Origin: Pseudomonas graminis
GTDB lineage: Bacteria > Pseudomonadota > Gammaproteobacteria > Pseudomonadales > Pseudomonadaceae
Direction: 5' to 3'
Length of the DNA stretch: 64,000 nt
NCBI RefSeq assembly: GCF_004364335.1
Contig: NZ_SOCR01000004.1
Coordinates: 248,001-312,000 of the forward strand
Below, piece by piece: positions 37,417 to 46,377 of this stretch. The first letter of the stretch is position 1. Each line of letters begins with the position of its first letter. Position numbers and translations under genes: made by a program. The notes beneath the pieces were generated by a model. It was not told where the DNA came from. It worked only from the letters and a program-made list of their open reading frames with translations, and ran no database searches.

Positions 37417-39207
37417 TCACCCCAAAACCGCCTGATTCAACGTCGCCATGACCTCCGCCTCCAGCGTATTGATCACATGCACACTTGCACCCATCACCTC
37501 TTTGGCGTGGTGCTTGGCCTGGGAAGCCAGTTCGGCAAGCTGGCTGGCGTCAAGGGTCGTGCAGACTTCCGGATGCAGGTGCACGACGCCGATGGACAGC
37601 GACAGCAGCGCAAATTCCTGGCGCTGGCCCTGGCGATTGAGGGCGACGAAGCAGCCGGCTTCCAGATGCTCGGCGCGGTAGAAGCGTCGGCACTGGTTCT
37701 GGAAGTCTTCCAGCAGCATGTTCAAGCGTTTGCGCCAGTCTTCCGAGCCCAGCACCAACAGAAAGTCATCGCCACCGATGTGGCCGACAAAGTCGCGGCT
37801 CGGGTCGATGCGGTCATTCAGGCACTGCGCCAGACACAGCAGCACTTCGTCGCCCCGGCCGTAGCCATAGATGTCGTTGAAGGGTTTGAAGCTGTCGATG
37901 TCCACGTAGCAGATCATCGACTCGCGGCCCTGCTGCAACAACCGGGTCAGGCACTGCTGGATCGGCACGTTGCCCGGCAGCAGGGTCAGCGGGTTGGCAT
38001 AGCGCGCCTGCTGGATCTTCACCTCGGTAATCAGCTTCAGCACATCGATCACCCGGCCCAGCCCGAGGTAGGCGCCGTTCTGCATGATGATGAAATCTTC
38101 TTCGATGCGCTGCCGCGCGCGACTGGTGATCAGCCGGCTGACCTGTTGCAGCGACTGGCTCAGCTCGACCGCCAGGAAGTCATCGCTCATCAACCGGCTG
38201 ATCGGCTTGCGCGCGTACAGCTCGGTGGCGAACGGCTGCAGCAGAACGTCCGACAGCGAATGGCGATGGACAATGCCGATCGGCTGATGCTGCTCATCCA
38301 GCACCGCCAGGGAGTTGAGATTGGCCTGCTTGCGAAACGCCTCCAGAACTGTGGCGGTGGGCGTGGTCTGCACCACTGCCGGCAGCTCGTTGAGCAGGGC
38401 GCTGAGGTCGCTGTTTTCTTCGGTCAAGGTCGCGGCGGCCGGGTCGATTTTTGGCAGCAGCGCACGAGCGTCCCGGGGTGGAAACTCCTGCGGACGGCAG
38501 AGCAAATAGCCCTGAACCAGCTCGACGCCCATGTCGATCAAGACGGCCAGCTCTTCCTGCAACTCGATGCCTTCGGCGATGACCAGTGCCCGCGACGCCT
38601 TGGCCATTTGCAGCATCGAGCCGACGAACTCGCGCTTGACCGCGTCCTGATGAATGCCGTCGATGAAATGCCGGTCGATCTTCACGTAATCCGGGCGCAA
38701 TTCGGACCACAGCCGCAGGCTCGAATACCCTGCGCCCAGATCATCGAGGGCGATGGAAAAGCCCATGTCCCGATAGTGATAAAGCGCGTTGTAGAGCAGG
38801 CCGAAGTCATCCGTCGGCGTTTGCTCGGTCAGCTCGATGACCACGCGGCTCGGCGGAATCCCGTAGCGCTGCAACAGCTGCAAGGTGCGTCCCGGCGGGT
38901 GCGAGGCTTCCAGCAAAGACTCCGGCGAGATGTTCAGAAACAGCTTGCCCTCCAGCTTCTGTTGGCTGAAGCGACGGCAAGCCGACTCGCGGCAGGCGAG
39001 TTCCAGTTCGCTCAAGCGCCCGGCTTGGCGGGCCACGGCGAATAGACTGAGAGGGGAATGCAGCGCGCTGTTGGAAGGGCCGCGGGTCAGGGCTTCGTAG
39101 CCGAGAATGCGCCGATCCGATAGCGACACAATCGGTTGGAACAGGCTGTGCAAGTCGCCGTGAGTCAGGATCGAACTCAGAGCGCCCAGCTGTTCAGTCA
39201 CGGTCAT
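37417..39207 (-). CDS. EAL-CBS-GGDEF cyclic-di-GMP protein
   Basis: A 596-residue cytoplasmic protein with three parts: an EAL phosphodiesterase (about residues 10-250), a CBS pair (about 270-400) and a GGDEF domain (about 410-580). The EAL catalytic set is complete (EALTRG, LFLNISPE, IELTE, LDDLGAGYSS, KIDRHFI, AEGIEL, QGYLLCRP). The GGDEF signature reads GGDDF, a conservative change at the catalytic position, and no RxxD inhibitory site precedes it. The protein is therefore more likely a c-di-GMP phosphodiesterase with a regulatory GGDEF domain, and the CBS pair may sense adenyl nucleotides. ATG 39207 is the natural start. Confidence 0.87.
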   Translation of the reverse strand: MTVTEQLGALSSILTHGDLHSLFQPIVSLSDRRILGYEALTRGPSNSALHSPLSLFAVARQAGRLSELELACRESACRRFSQQKLEGKLFLNISPESLLEASHPPGRTLQLLQRYGIPPSRVVIELTEQTPTDDFGLLYNALYHYRDMGFSIALDDLGAGYSSLRLWSELRPDYVKIDRHFIDGIHQDAVKREFVGSMLQMAKASRALVIAEGIELQEELAVLIDMGVELVQGYLLCRPQEFPPRDARALLPKIDPAAATLTEENSDLSALLNELPAVVQTTPTATVLEAFRKQANLNSLAVLDEQHQPIGIVHRHSLSDVLLQPFATELYARKPISRLMSDDFLAVELSQSLQQVSRLITSRARQRIEEDFIIMQNGAYLGLGRVIDVLKLITEVKIQQARYANPLTLLPGNVPIQQCLTRLLQQGRESMICYVDIDSFKPFNDIYGYGRGDEVLLCLAQCLNDRIDPSRDFVGHIGGDDFLLVLGSEDWRKRLNMLLEDFQNQCRRFYRAEHLEAGCFVALNRQGQRQEFALLSLSIGVVHLHPEVCTTLDASQLAELASQAKHHAKEVMGASVHVINTLEAEVMATLNQAVLG

Positions 39208-39224
39208 GGCAATCTCGGGGCAAG

Positions 39225-39258
39225 AAAAAGGGGCTCGACGCTTGTGGCGTCGAGCCCC
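39225..39258 (-). terminator. Intrinsic terminator of prc
   Basis: GGGGCTCGACGC (39230-39241), five-base loop, GCGTCGAGCCCC (39247-39258). Read on the minus strand it is followed by CTTTTT, so it ends the prc transcript ahead of the c-di-GMP gene. Confidence 0.85.
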
Positions 39259-39327
39259 GCTATTTCACGACAGCTTCATGACTATTTGATGACGATTTGC
39301 CATCATTTCGTCACATTTCATGCTGTT

Positions 39328-41409
39328 TTACTTTTTCGCCACCGAACCGCTCAGGCCCAGGTAGTCGAGCAAGATGCGCCCGGTTTCAGCCAGGTAAGCG
39401 TCATCCTCGGGTTTGGTCTTGTCGTCGTCCGAAGGCAGCGCGTCTTCGTCTTCTTTCTTCAGCTCTTTCAGCGGCTCTTCGCCTTTGGCTTTGCGACGCA
39501 CGTTCTCCATCGCCAGCTGCTGGCTCTCGATGTCGGCGTGTTGCTTGCGGCGCTCGGCTTCATTGAGGCTGACGGTCTTTTCACTCATCAGCTTCTTCGC
39601 CAGCGCGAGTTTTTCTTCGATGAAGACAAACTCGGCGTCCTTGGCAGAACGCACGTCATGGCGCGATTGCAGTTGGGCGAGGAACGGTTTGAACGGGTCC
39701 ACCGCCGGCTTGATCGCCGGCTTGATGGTGTCGTAGGTCATCGCTTCAGGCAGTGCGCTTTCGCCGATTTCCTTGGTATCGATGATCGACGGGTAGCCGA
39801 TGTCCGGCAGTACGCCCTGGTGCTGGGTGCTCTGACCAGAAACCCGATAGAACTTCGCCAGAGTCAATTTCAGCTCGCCATGGTTCAACGGCTGAATGGT
39901 CTGCACGGTGCCTTTACCGAAGGTCTGGCCGCCGATGATCAGCGCGCGGTGATAATCCTGCATGGCACCGGCGAAAATCTCCGAAGCCGAGGCCGAGAGG
40001 CGGTTGACCAGCAGCGCCATCGGGCCTTTGTAGAACGCACCGCTGTTCTCGTCTTCCAGCACATCGACCTTGCCGTCGGCGTTACGCACCAGAACCGTCG
40101 GGCCTTTGTCGATGAACAGACTGGTCAGCTCGGTGGCTTCCTGCAACGAACCACCGCCGTTGTTACGCAGATCGATCACCACGCCGTCGACTTTCTCCGA
40201 CTGAAGTTCGGTCAGCAGCTTTTTGACGTCGCGGGTCGTGCTCTTGTACTCGGGATCGCCGGCGCGGTAGGCCTTGAAGTCCAGGTAGAAAGCAGGGATC
40301 TCGATGACGCCCAGTTTGTAATCCTTGCCGTCCTGATTCAGGTGCAGGATCGACTTCTTCGCCGCTTGCTCTTCGAGCTTCACCGCTTCGCGGGTGATCG
40401 AAACGATTTTGGTGGTCTGGTCGCTCGGCGCATTGCTGGCCGGGACGATTTCCAGACGCACGACCGAACCCTTCGGACCGCGAATCAGTTTGACCACTTC
40501 ATCCAGACGCCAGCCGATCACGTCGACCATCTCTTTGTCGCCCTGGGCGACGCCGATGATCTTGTCGGCGGTCGCCACTTGCTTGGTCTTGGCGGCGGGG
40601 CCGGCCGGCACTAGGCGGACGATCTTGACGTTGTCGTTGTCGCTCTGCAGGACAGCGCCGATCCCTTCCAGGGAAAGGCTCATATTGATGTCGAAGTTTT
40701 CCGCGCTGTCAGGTGACAGGTAGTTGGTGTGCGGATCGTAGGACATCGCGAAGGTGTTCAGGTAGGCCTGGAACACGTCCTCGCTGCGGGTCTGGCCCAG
40801 ACGCGCGAGTTGGTTCTTGTAGCGCTTGGTCAGGGTTTCCTGGATCTTCGCCGGGTCTTTGCCGGCAATCTTCAGGCGCAGAACCTCGTCCTTGACGCGC
40901 TTGCGCCAGAGGTCGTCGAGTTCGGCTTCGCTCTTGGCCCAAGGGGCGTCCTTGCGATCAACCAGCAAGGTTTCCTGAGTGTTCAGGTCGATTTTGTCGA
41001 CGCCCTTGCTCAGCTGCGCCAGAGCGAAATCCAGACGCGACTTGATGCGGTCCAGATAACGTTTGTAGATGGTAAAGCCCGGGGCCAGGTCGCCGCTCTT
41101 GAGGAAGTCGTCGAACTGGAAACGCCACTTGTCGAACTCGGCGATGTCGCTGGCCAGGAAATAGCTGCGCGCAGGATCGAGGAGTTTCAGGTAGCTCTGA
41201 TAGATGATTTCCGAGCGCTTGTCGTCCAGCGGCGGCTTGCTGTAATGGTGGCGCTTGAGCAGCTCCACGACATTCAGACTGGCGATGACTTCATCGCGAT
41301 CAGGTTGAAGATTATCCCAGCTGTTGGCGGCGAACGAACTGGCCGACATTGGCAGGACAGTCAGGCCAATGAGTAATGCAAGGGTGGTGCTGGGTAAAAA
41401 ATGCTTCAT
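39328..41409 (-). CDS. prc: Carboxy-terminal processing (tail-specific) protease
   Basis: Prc is a periplasmic serine protease that trims the C-termini of envelope proteins. With ATG 41409 (MKHFLPSTT) the product has 693 residues, close to the family norm, and starts with a clear signal peptide ending SFAAN; an in-frame ATG at 41442 is possible. An N-terminal helical domain is followed by a PDZ domain (VRLVPAGPAAKT) and an S41 peptidase with the serine in LSASASEIFAGAMQ and the lysine in FGKGTVQ, then a long charged C-terminal domain. Ribosome binding is weak for both starts. Confidence 0.92.
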   Translation of the reverse strand: MKHFLPSTTLALLIGLTVLPMSASSFAANSWDNLQPDRDEVIASLNVVELLKRHHYSKPPLDDKRSEIIYQSYLKLLDPARSYFLASDIAEFDKWRFQFDDFLKSGDLAPGFTIYKRYLDRIKSRLDFALAQLSKGVDKIDLNTQETLLVDRKDAPWAKSEAELDDLWRKRVKDEVLRLKIAGKDPAKIQETLTKRYKNQLARLGQTRSEDVFQAYLNTFAMSYDPHTNYLSPDSAENFDINMSLSLEGIGAVLQSDNDNVKIVRLVPAGPAAKTKQVATADKIIGVAQGDKEMVDVIGWRLDEVVKLIRGPKGSVVRLEIVPASNAPSDQTTKIVSITREAVKLEEQAAKKSILHLNQDGKDYKLGVIEIPAFYLDFKAYRAGDPEYKSTTRDVKKLLTELQSEKVDGVVIDLRNNGGGSLQEATELTSLFIDKGPTVLVRNADGKVDVLEDENSGAFYKGPMALLVNRLSASASEIFAGAMQDYHRALIIGGQTFGKGTVQTIQPLNHGELKLTLAKFYRVSGQSTQHQGVLPDIGYPSIIDTKEIGESALPEAMTYDTIKPAIKPAVDPFKPFLAQLQSRHDVRSAKDAEFVFIEEKLALAKKLMSEKTVSLNEAERRKQHADIESQQLAMENVRRKAKGEEPLKELKKEDEDALPSDDDKTKPEDDAYLAETGRILLDYLGLSGSVAKK

Positions 41410-41554
41410 GCTGATTCGACGCGGGGACAATTGATAACGCATATTAGGCCGTCTTTGGAGGTCGCCGGTTCGGTCAGAACACGGTCGCATAATGCAAAAA
41501 GCCCAGTGGCCGTGAGGCACATCGGGCTCAGTCAAGACTCACTATGGAGGCACC

Positions 41555-42517
41555 GTGAAAGCATTGCAAGGCGTTGAAGGTCGTGTGGAATGGCTTGAAG
41601 AGCCATCGCCGACTCTGGATGTAGGACAAGTCCGCATCAGGGTCGCAGCGGCCGGACTCAATCGTGCCGATTTGCTGCAACGCTCGGGGCATTACCCGCC
41701 ACCGCCGGGTGTCACGGAAATCCTCGGGATGGAATGTTCAGGGGTAATTGCCGAGGTTGGCGCGGGCACCGCCTGGGAAGTGGGCGACCGCGTGTGCGCG
41801 CTGGTTGCAGGCGGGGCGATGGCCGAAGAAGTGGTGGTCGACGCCCGTCATGTACTGCCGGTGCCCGAAGGGATTTCGCTGCACGAAGCGGCGGCCATTC
41901 CCGAGGTGTACGCCACGGCCTGGCTGAACCTGTTCCAGCTGGCCGGTCTTCAGCCCGGCGAAAAAGTGTTGCTGCACGCCGGGGCAAGTGGTGTTGGTTC
42001 AGCTGCCATTCAGCTTTGCAAGGCTTTCGGCAACCCGGTCTGGGTCACCGTGGGCTCGGCGGAGCGACTGGCGTATTGCGAATCGCTGGGCGCCCAGGGC
42101 GGCGTGCTGCGCAACGAGAACCTCGATGCACTGAACGACTTCGCGCCGTTTAACGTCATTCTTGATCCGGTGGGCGCCAACTACGCGGCGCTGAATCTGA
42201 AGGTACTCGGCCTTGACGGTCGTCTGGTGCTGATCGGGCTGATGGGCGGAAGCAAGTCCGAGCTGGATTTCGCCAGGCTGCTGGGCAAGCGCATCCATAT
42301 CCTCGGCTCGACCCTGCGCAGCCGCGACGACCAGTTCAAGGCTGACCTGCTCAGCGACCTGGGCCAGCACGTCATGCCGCTGTTCACCGAAGGCCGCCTG
42401 AAGCCACAACTGGCGCGCAGCTTTCCGATCAGCGAAGCGGAAGCGGCCTACGCGGAGCTGGCGACTAATCAGGTGTCGGGCAAGGTCGTGCTGGTGATCG
42501 ACGACAGTCTGGTCTGA
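41555..42517 (+). CDS. NAD(P)H:quinone oxidoreductase, zinc-free MDR family
   Basis: A 320-residue medium-chain dehydrogenase/reductase without the zinc ligands, of the quinone oxidoreductase/PIG3 type. NRADLLQRSGHYPPPPG near residue 36 and the Rossmann signature HAGASGVGSAAIQL near residue 141 are visible. The start is GTG 41555 behind GGAGG. It reduces quinones or related electrophiles with NADPH. It is divergent from prc. Confidence 0.9.
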   Translation: MKALQGVEGRVEWLEEPSPTLDVGQVRIRVAAAGLNRADLLQRSGHYPPPPGVTEILGMECSGVIAEVGAGTAWEVGDRVCALVAGGAMAEEVVVDARHVLPVPEGISLHEAAAIPEVYATAWLNLFQLAGLQPGEKVLLHAGASGVGSAAIQLCKAFGNPVWVTVGSAERLAYCESLGAQGGVLRNENLDALNDFAPFNVILDPVGANYAALNLKVLGLDGRLVLIGLMGGSKSELDFARLLGKRIHILGSTLRSRDDQFKADLLSDLGQHVMPLFTEGRLKPQLARSFPISEAEAAYAELATNQVSGKVVLVIDDSLV

Positions 42518-42583
42518 CCCTGCTTTTGCCCTTTTGCTGTTCGCTATAGCCGTGCATCGTCAACCGACCGGCGGTGGCCCGAA

Positions 42584-42599
42584 CTGTCATTTCTGACAG
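42584..42599. promoter_or_regulatory. Palindrome CTGTCA-TTTC-TGACAG upstream of the first Ig-like gene
   Basis: A perfect six-base dyad with a four-base spacer, followed by TAGTCA. It lies 100 bases before the start of the 444-residue protein gene. A copy with the same geometry and the same TAG flank lies upstream of the 808-residue protein gene at the far end of the locus. Confidence 0.7.
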
Positions 42600-42698
42600 T
42601 AGTCAACCGGGTCCATTCGGTTCTCAATAAAGCCTTGTTGCGTTGCCTGGTCGGCGAGTGTCGGCTGAGAACGCTTCATCGGACTAGGTGAGGACGGG

Positions 42699-44033
42699 AT
42701 GGCCAGGGATCGGAAAGCACAGTCGGTAACGCGGCGAACAGGCGAAGTATCAAGGGCACTGCTGGCCATGCCTCACGTGCCGGCAATCATTGATCCAGAC
42801 GATCCTGATGGCCTGGTTTCCACAGGAACCCAGAACAATGGTCTCGAAGTGCTGGTACCGCTTTGGCCGCTTACGGCCGCGGCGGGGGATACCGACCGGC
42901 TGGACCTGTTCTGGAGCGGTGAGAGCAGTGATACACCTGTGGCCACTGCGGATTTTCCAGGACCGGTCGATCCTGCAAGGTTTCCTTTCTCCCTGACGGT
43001 GGATAAAAACAGTCTGCAGTCGGACGGCCAGTACCAGGTCTGGTACACGGTCACCACTGACGCGAATGACACTGCGCCTTCAGAGCGCCGCACCGTCACC
43101 CTCGACACCCGCCCGCCGAGCTATAACCAGCAATTGATGCCGTTGTTGTTACCTAATGATCTGGTGGGCGGGGTGATCAACGAAGCGTACCTGGCCAGTC
43201 ATGGTGATCAGGTCGAGCTGCGTCTGCCGAGCCCTGTGTATCTAGACGCGAAAGACGGCGACGTGGTTGATCTTTACTGGTCGCAGAACAACCCGCCAAC
43301 GACATCGGTTGTCGCCAGTGTGACGGTGACCCAGGCGCAGATCGACGCGGCCGATATCCGCGTCCGCCTGCCCGGCGGCGCCGTGCGTGCGCCTGATCGG
43401 GATGGCGTTTTTTATGCGACGTACAAAGTGCGGTACCGGGCCGGTAACGAGACCGACTCGTTTTCTCGCGAAACCCCTGCCACCGTCGCACTCAAGCCAT
43501 TGCCAGGGGGCGATTTGCCTGAACCGCAGTTCCCGGGGGCCGATATCTACGGCTACATCAACTGCTCCCACGAGCCCTGGAACGGGATTGTGGTGCGCAT
43601 CGAGTTCGTTCGTAACCTGTTCGAGTACCAGGACCAGATCACCCTGTACTGGCAGGGCTATCGCAGGTTGAACGGCGTGGATCCGATTGCAGGTACCGAA
43701 GGTGTGTTTGCCCGGACGGTCACCGCGCAGAACCTGACTGACGGTTATCTGGACGTCGTGGTCGAGCCTTTCATTCCCCATATCAAACCCATCATTGAAG
43801 GGTCGGCGTTGGCCTCTTACCGATTGACGAAAGTCAGCGGGCAGTCGGGTGCGTCCTATGAGGGGTTGGTGAAGATCAGTCGCAAATTGCCCAGCGGAGA
43901 GATTTGCGGCCCTGGGATGGAGGCCCTGCGGTCTGGGTCGTCCATCGCGGGCGGATGCAAGGCCTGTCGCAAATTCAGTCGATTCATCGCCCGCGTGTTG
44001 CAGAGGCTCGGGCGTGGTGGCGAAGGGCAGTAA
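42699..44033 (+). CDS. Ig-like multidomain protein of unknown function, 444 residues (paralogue A)
   Basis: The product has a basic N-terminal tail of about 25 residues and three beta-sandwich-like domains of about 120 residues. Each carries a recurring core of the form GDxVDLYW...V followed about 35 residues later by YxVxYRxG. There is no Sec signal or membrane helix. The tail holds CKACRKFSRF and ends basic. It shares its first two domains in order with the three other large proteins nearby. ATG 42699 follows GAGGACGGG. The next gene starts 60 bases later, so A and B are probably an operon behind the CTGTCA dyad. I do not recognise a described family; cell-surface or adhesin-like roles are only inferred. 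Confidence 0.75.
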   Translation: MARDRKAQSVTRRTGEVSRALLAMPHVPAIIDPDDPDGLVSTGTQNNGLEVLVPLWPLTAAAGDTDRLDLFWSGESSDTPVATADFPGPVDPARFPFSLTVDKNSLQSDGQYQVWYTVTTDANDTAPSERRTVTLDTRPPSYNQQLMPLLLPNDLVGGVINEAYLASHGDQVELRLPSPVYLDAKDGDVVDLYWSQNNPPTTSVVASVTVTQAQIDAADIRVRLPGGAVRAPDRDGVFYATYKVRYRAGNETDSFSRETPATVALKPLPGGDLPEPQFPGADIYGYINCSHEPWNGIVVRIEFVRNLFEYQDQITLYWQGYRRLNGVDPIAGTEGVFARTVTAQNLTDGYLDVVVEPFIPHIKPIIEGSALASYRLTKVSGQSGASYEGLVKISRKLPSGEICGPGMEALRSGSSIAGGCKACRKFSRFIARVLQRLGRGGEGQ

Positions 44034-44093
44034 CCCTGGAAACCCAGGACGCGCCAGGCGGGATAGGCGCGAGTCAATTCAAGGAGAAAAGAC

Positions 44094-46112
44094 ATGAGCA
44101 AATTATCAAGCAAACAGACCCGAGTGCTTGCCAGTGCACTGGCGCGAAATGTCAGCCAGCAGAAGCAAGCCATCAAAAAAGGCCGGTCTGGAAGGGCGAA
44201 CTTGAGGCCGCCGATTGCGCCGGTCTGGTGGGACGGCGATCCTGTCTTCGCAGGCTTGGTGCCTCGTGATGAGCAGGAAGTGGACATGACTATCATGATC
44301 CCCCAGTGGCCCGGAAGCGCAGGATCGGGCGAGACCGACACGCTTCAATTCCAGTGGAAACCGCTCTTCGCGGGTGACTGGCAGGATGCCCAAGCCGAGA
44401 TAAAGATTCCAGGTCCGTTGGACTCCAACGACTTCCCGATGGCACTGATGCTGGATAAATCCAACTTTGCTGTCGAAGGCACCTTCGAGTTGTGCTACAC
44501 CGTGACAAACGAGGCTTCCAACCCGTCAACATCGGATACCACCAGCTTCATTATCGACAAGACGCCACCCAACAATAATCAGTCTCCAGCGGCGCCGACG
44601 TTCCTGGACGCTGCCATCGTCAATAACGGCATCACACAGGAATACCTGAGTCAACACGCCGATGTGGTTCTGGTCATCCCCATTTATCAATACGAGAAGC
44701 CGGGCGATACCCTGGAGATTTACATTCATGAAGTCGGGACGAGCCCGACCGCGCCGGTATTTTCCGGGCCGATTGATTCGAATCGGCAGATCAAGATCCC
44801 GGCTGCTGTCTTCTCGGGTCTGAGGGATGGCCTGATTTACGTATCCTTCCGACTGGTCGACAAGGTTGGAAACAAGGGCGGTCACTCGGATAACACGACA
44901 GTCGGCCTCTTTCTCAATCCACTTCCGGTTGTTCCACTGGACGCACCCCGCGTGCCCAGGATCGCGGATGACGGCGTTCTGCAACTTGTCGACATTGATC
45001 GAGCGAATACAGGGCTGGTTGAAATTGACCCGTACGCGAACGCGCTTGAAGGCGACCGTATAGTACTCACTTGGGGTACTGCGCAGCTTCCGGTCACTCA
45101 CAACATCACGGATCCATTTGCGACAAGCTTTCTGAGTGTTCCCTACGAAACCATATTGAAGCCTGCCTATGGCGCGGCGACCACGGTGCTGCCGACCCAG
45201 GTGAGCTACGTCGTCGAGCGTGGCGACAAGTCGTTCGCCTCGGACGCCGCCACCATCAATGTGGATTTCTTCGTCCCTGGGCCCGTGAACCCGGACCGGC
45301 CGGATCCGGTAAACAGCAACCTGCCAAGAGTAACGGTTCGTGGCTCGACCTCAACAGTTGATAACGTGCTGACGGAAGACGACGTCGGCGACCCTGTCAC
45401 GGTAAAGCTCAAGCTGTACGATCCTGTAGGCACGGGCGAGGAGATGGTCCTGTATTGGGGTAGCGTCACGGCAGAGGTCGGCAGGCTCAGCCCTGTAACG
45501 GGGTCGGCGGGTGATGACTATGAGTTCACTCTGGACTGGGACACGATCAAAGACCTGCCAAGCAGCACAGCGCTGCCGGTGTCCTATACCGTTGGGCGCA
45601 TCAATCCCCCTGGCAATGTCGAGTCCTGCGTGCCGACTCTGGTAGATGTCAGCGCAGCCCTACCGATCAAACTCGCCAATCCCGAATTTCCCGAAGCGGC
45701 CACGGCGACGGACGGAAGTGACATTCTCAACTGCGGTACGCACGTGGGCCCTGACCAGTTGGTTAGCGTACGTATTCCTGGCAACGCCGGTATGTTGCAG
45801 GGCGGGGAGACTCTTGAGTTCACGTGGCAGTGCTACACCGACAAAGCGGGGACAGCCCCGGTAAACGCGCCGCTCAAATGGGAGAGAAAAATCATTGCAG
45901 CCGAGGCTTCCAACGGTTTCGAATTCCTGCAAGGGCCGTTTGAAGATTTCATCCTGCCAACGGGCCTGAACGGGTCGATCAAGCTGACGTATGTGTCTGA
46001 TACCACACCGCCGATGCAGGGTGAGACGCTGATCAGAGCAACGGGTGAAAACCCGGCGGGCGTGTGTCCGCCCAATAGTCGTCGACGCAGAGCGGGTGGG
46101 TGCGGCTGTTAA
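44094..46112 (+). CDS. Ig-like multidomain protein of unknown function, 672 residues (paralogue B)
   Basis: Five repeated beta-sandwich-like domains follow a lysine-rich N-terminus (about 40 residues). Cores such as GDTLEIYIHEVG, GDRIVLTWGT, EEMVLYWGSV and GETLEFTWQC mark each domain, and YVVERGD / YTVGRIN mark their last strands. The segment IIDKTPPNNNQ then VNNGITQEYLSQHAD matches TLDTRPPSYNQ then INEAYLASHGD in paralogue A. No signal peptide is visible. The C-terminus is short, basic and cysteine-containing (RRRRAGGCGC). ATG 44094 follows AAGGAGAAAAGAC. A terminator follows. Confidence 0.77.
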   Translation: MSKLSSKQTRVLASALARNVSQQKQAIKKGRSGRANLRPPIAPVWWDGDPVFAGLVPRDEQEVDMTIMIPQWPGSAGSGETDTLQFQWKPLFAGDWQDAQAEIKIPGPLDSNDFPMALMLDKSNFAVEGTFELCYTVTNEASNPSTSDTTSFIIDKTPPNNNQSPAAPTFLDAAIVNNGITQEYLSQHADVVLVIPIYQYEKPGDTLEIYIHEVGTSPTAPVFSGPIDSNRQIKIPAAVFSGLRDGLIYVSFRLVDKVGNKGGHSDNTTVGLFLNPLPVVPLDAPRVPRIADDGVLQLVDIDRANTGLVEIDPYANALEGDRIVLTWGTAQLPVTHNITDPFATSFLSVPYETILKPAYGAATTVLPTQVSYVVERGDKSFASDAATINVDFFVPGPVNPDRPDPVNSNLPRVTVRGSTSTVDNVLTEDDVGDPVTVKLKLYDPVGTGEEMVLYWGSVTAEVGRLSPVTGSAGDDYEFTLDWDTIKDLPSSTALPVSYTVGRINPPGNVESCVPTLVDVSAALPIKLANPEFPEAATATDGSDILNCGTHVGPDQLVSVRIPGNAGMLQGGETLEFTWQCYTDKAGTAPVNAPLKWERKIIAAEASNGFEFLQGPFEDFILPTGLNGSIKLTYVSDTTPPMQGETLIRATGENPAGVCPPNSRRRRAGGCGC

Positions 46113-46163
46113 TGGAGCAGGTTCGACGACAGAATGAATAAGTAAAATTTCGGGTTGAGACGA

Positions 46164-46199
46164 AAAAAACAAGGCCGTACTAAACGGCCTTGTTTTTTT
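46164..46199. terminator. Terminator after the A-B pair, possibly bidirectional
   Basis: AAAAAACAAGGCCGT, five-base loop, ACGGCCTTGTTTTTTT. The A and T flanks make it symmetric. Confidence 0.85.
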
Positions 46200-46243
46200 A
46201 GTCCTATTGCCGCAGTTGGCGATAAGAGGCAGGACCGAGCGGC

Positions 46244-46283
46244 TGTAGGAAACTACGCTCAGTACGTTAGGAAACGTCCTACA
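46244..46283. promoter_or_regulatory. Paired dyads upstream of the autotransporter gene
   Basis: GTAG-GAAA-CTAC (46245-46256) and TTAGGA-AACG-TCCTAC (46267-46282) lie 22 bases apart, centre to centre about 24, and the outer TGTAGGA/TCCTACA also pair. The layout suggests two binding sites for one dimeric regulator, in the 265-base gap before the gene. No regulator is assigned. Confidence 0.5.
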
Positions 46284-46377
46284 TTGATAATGATTTGAAG
46301 AATGTAGTCTTCGCGCCTCTGTCCTGCGGAGCTTTTCTGTACTCCGTGGGAATGGCGATATTCCCAAGGAGCTGGAC

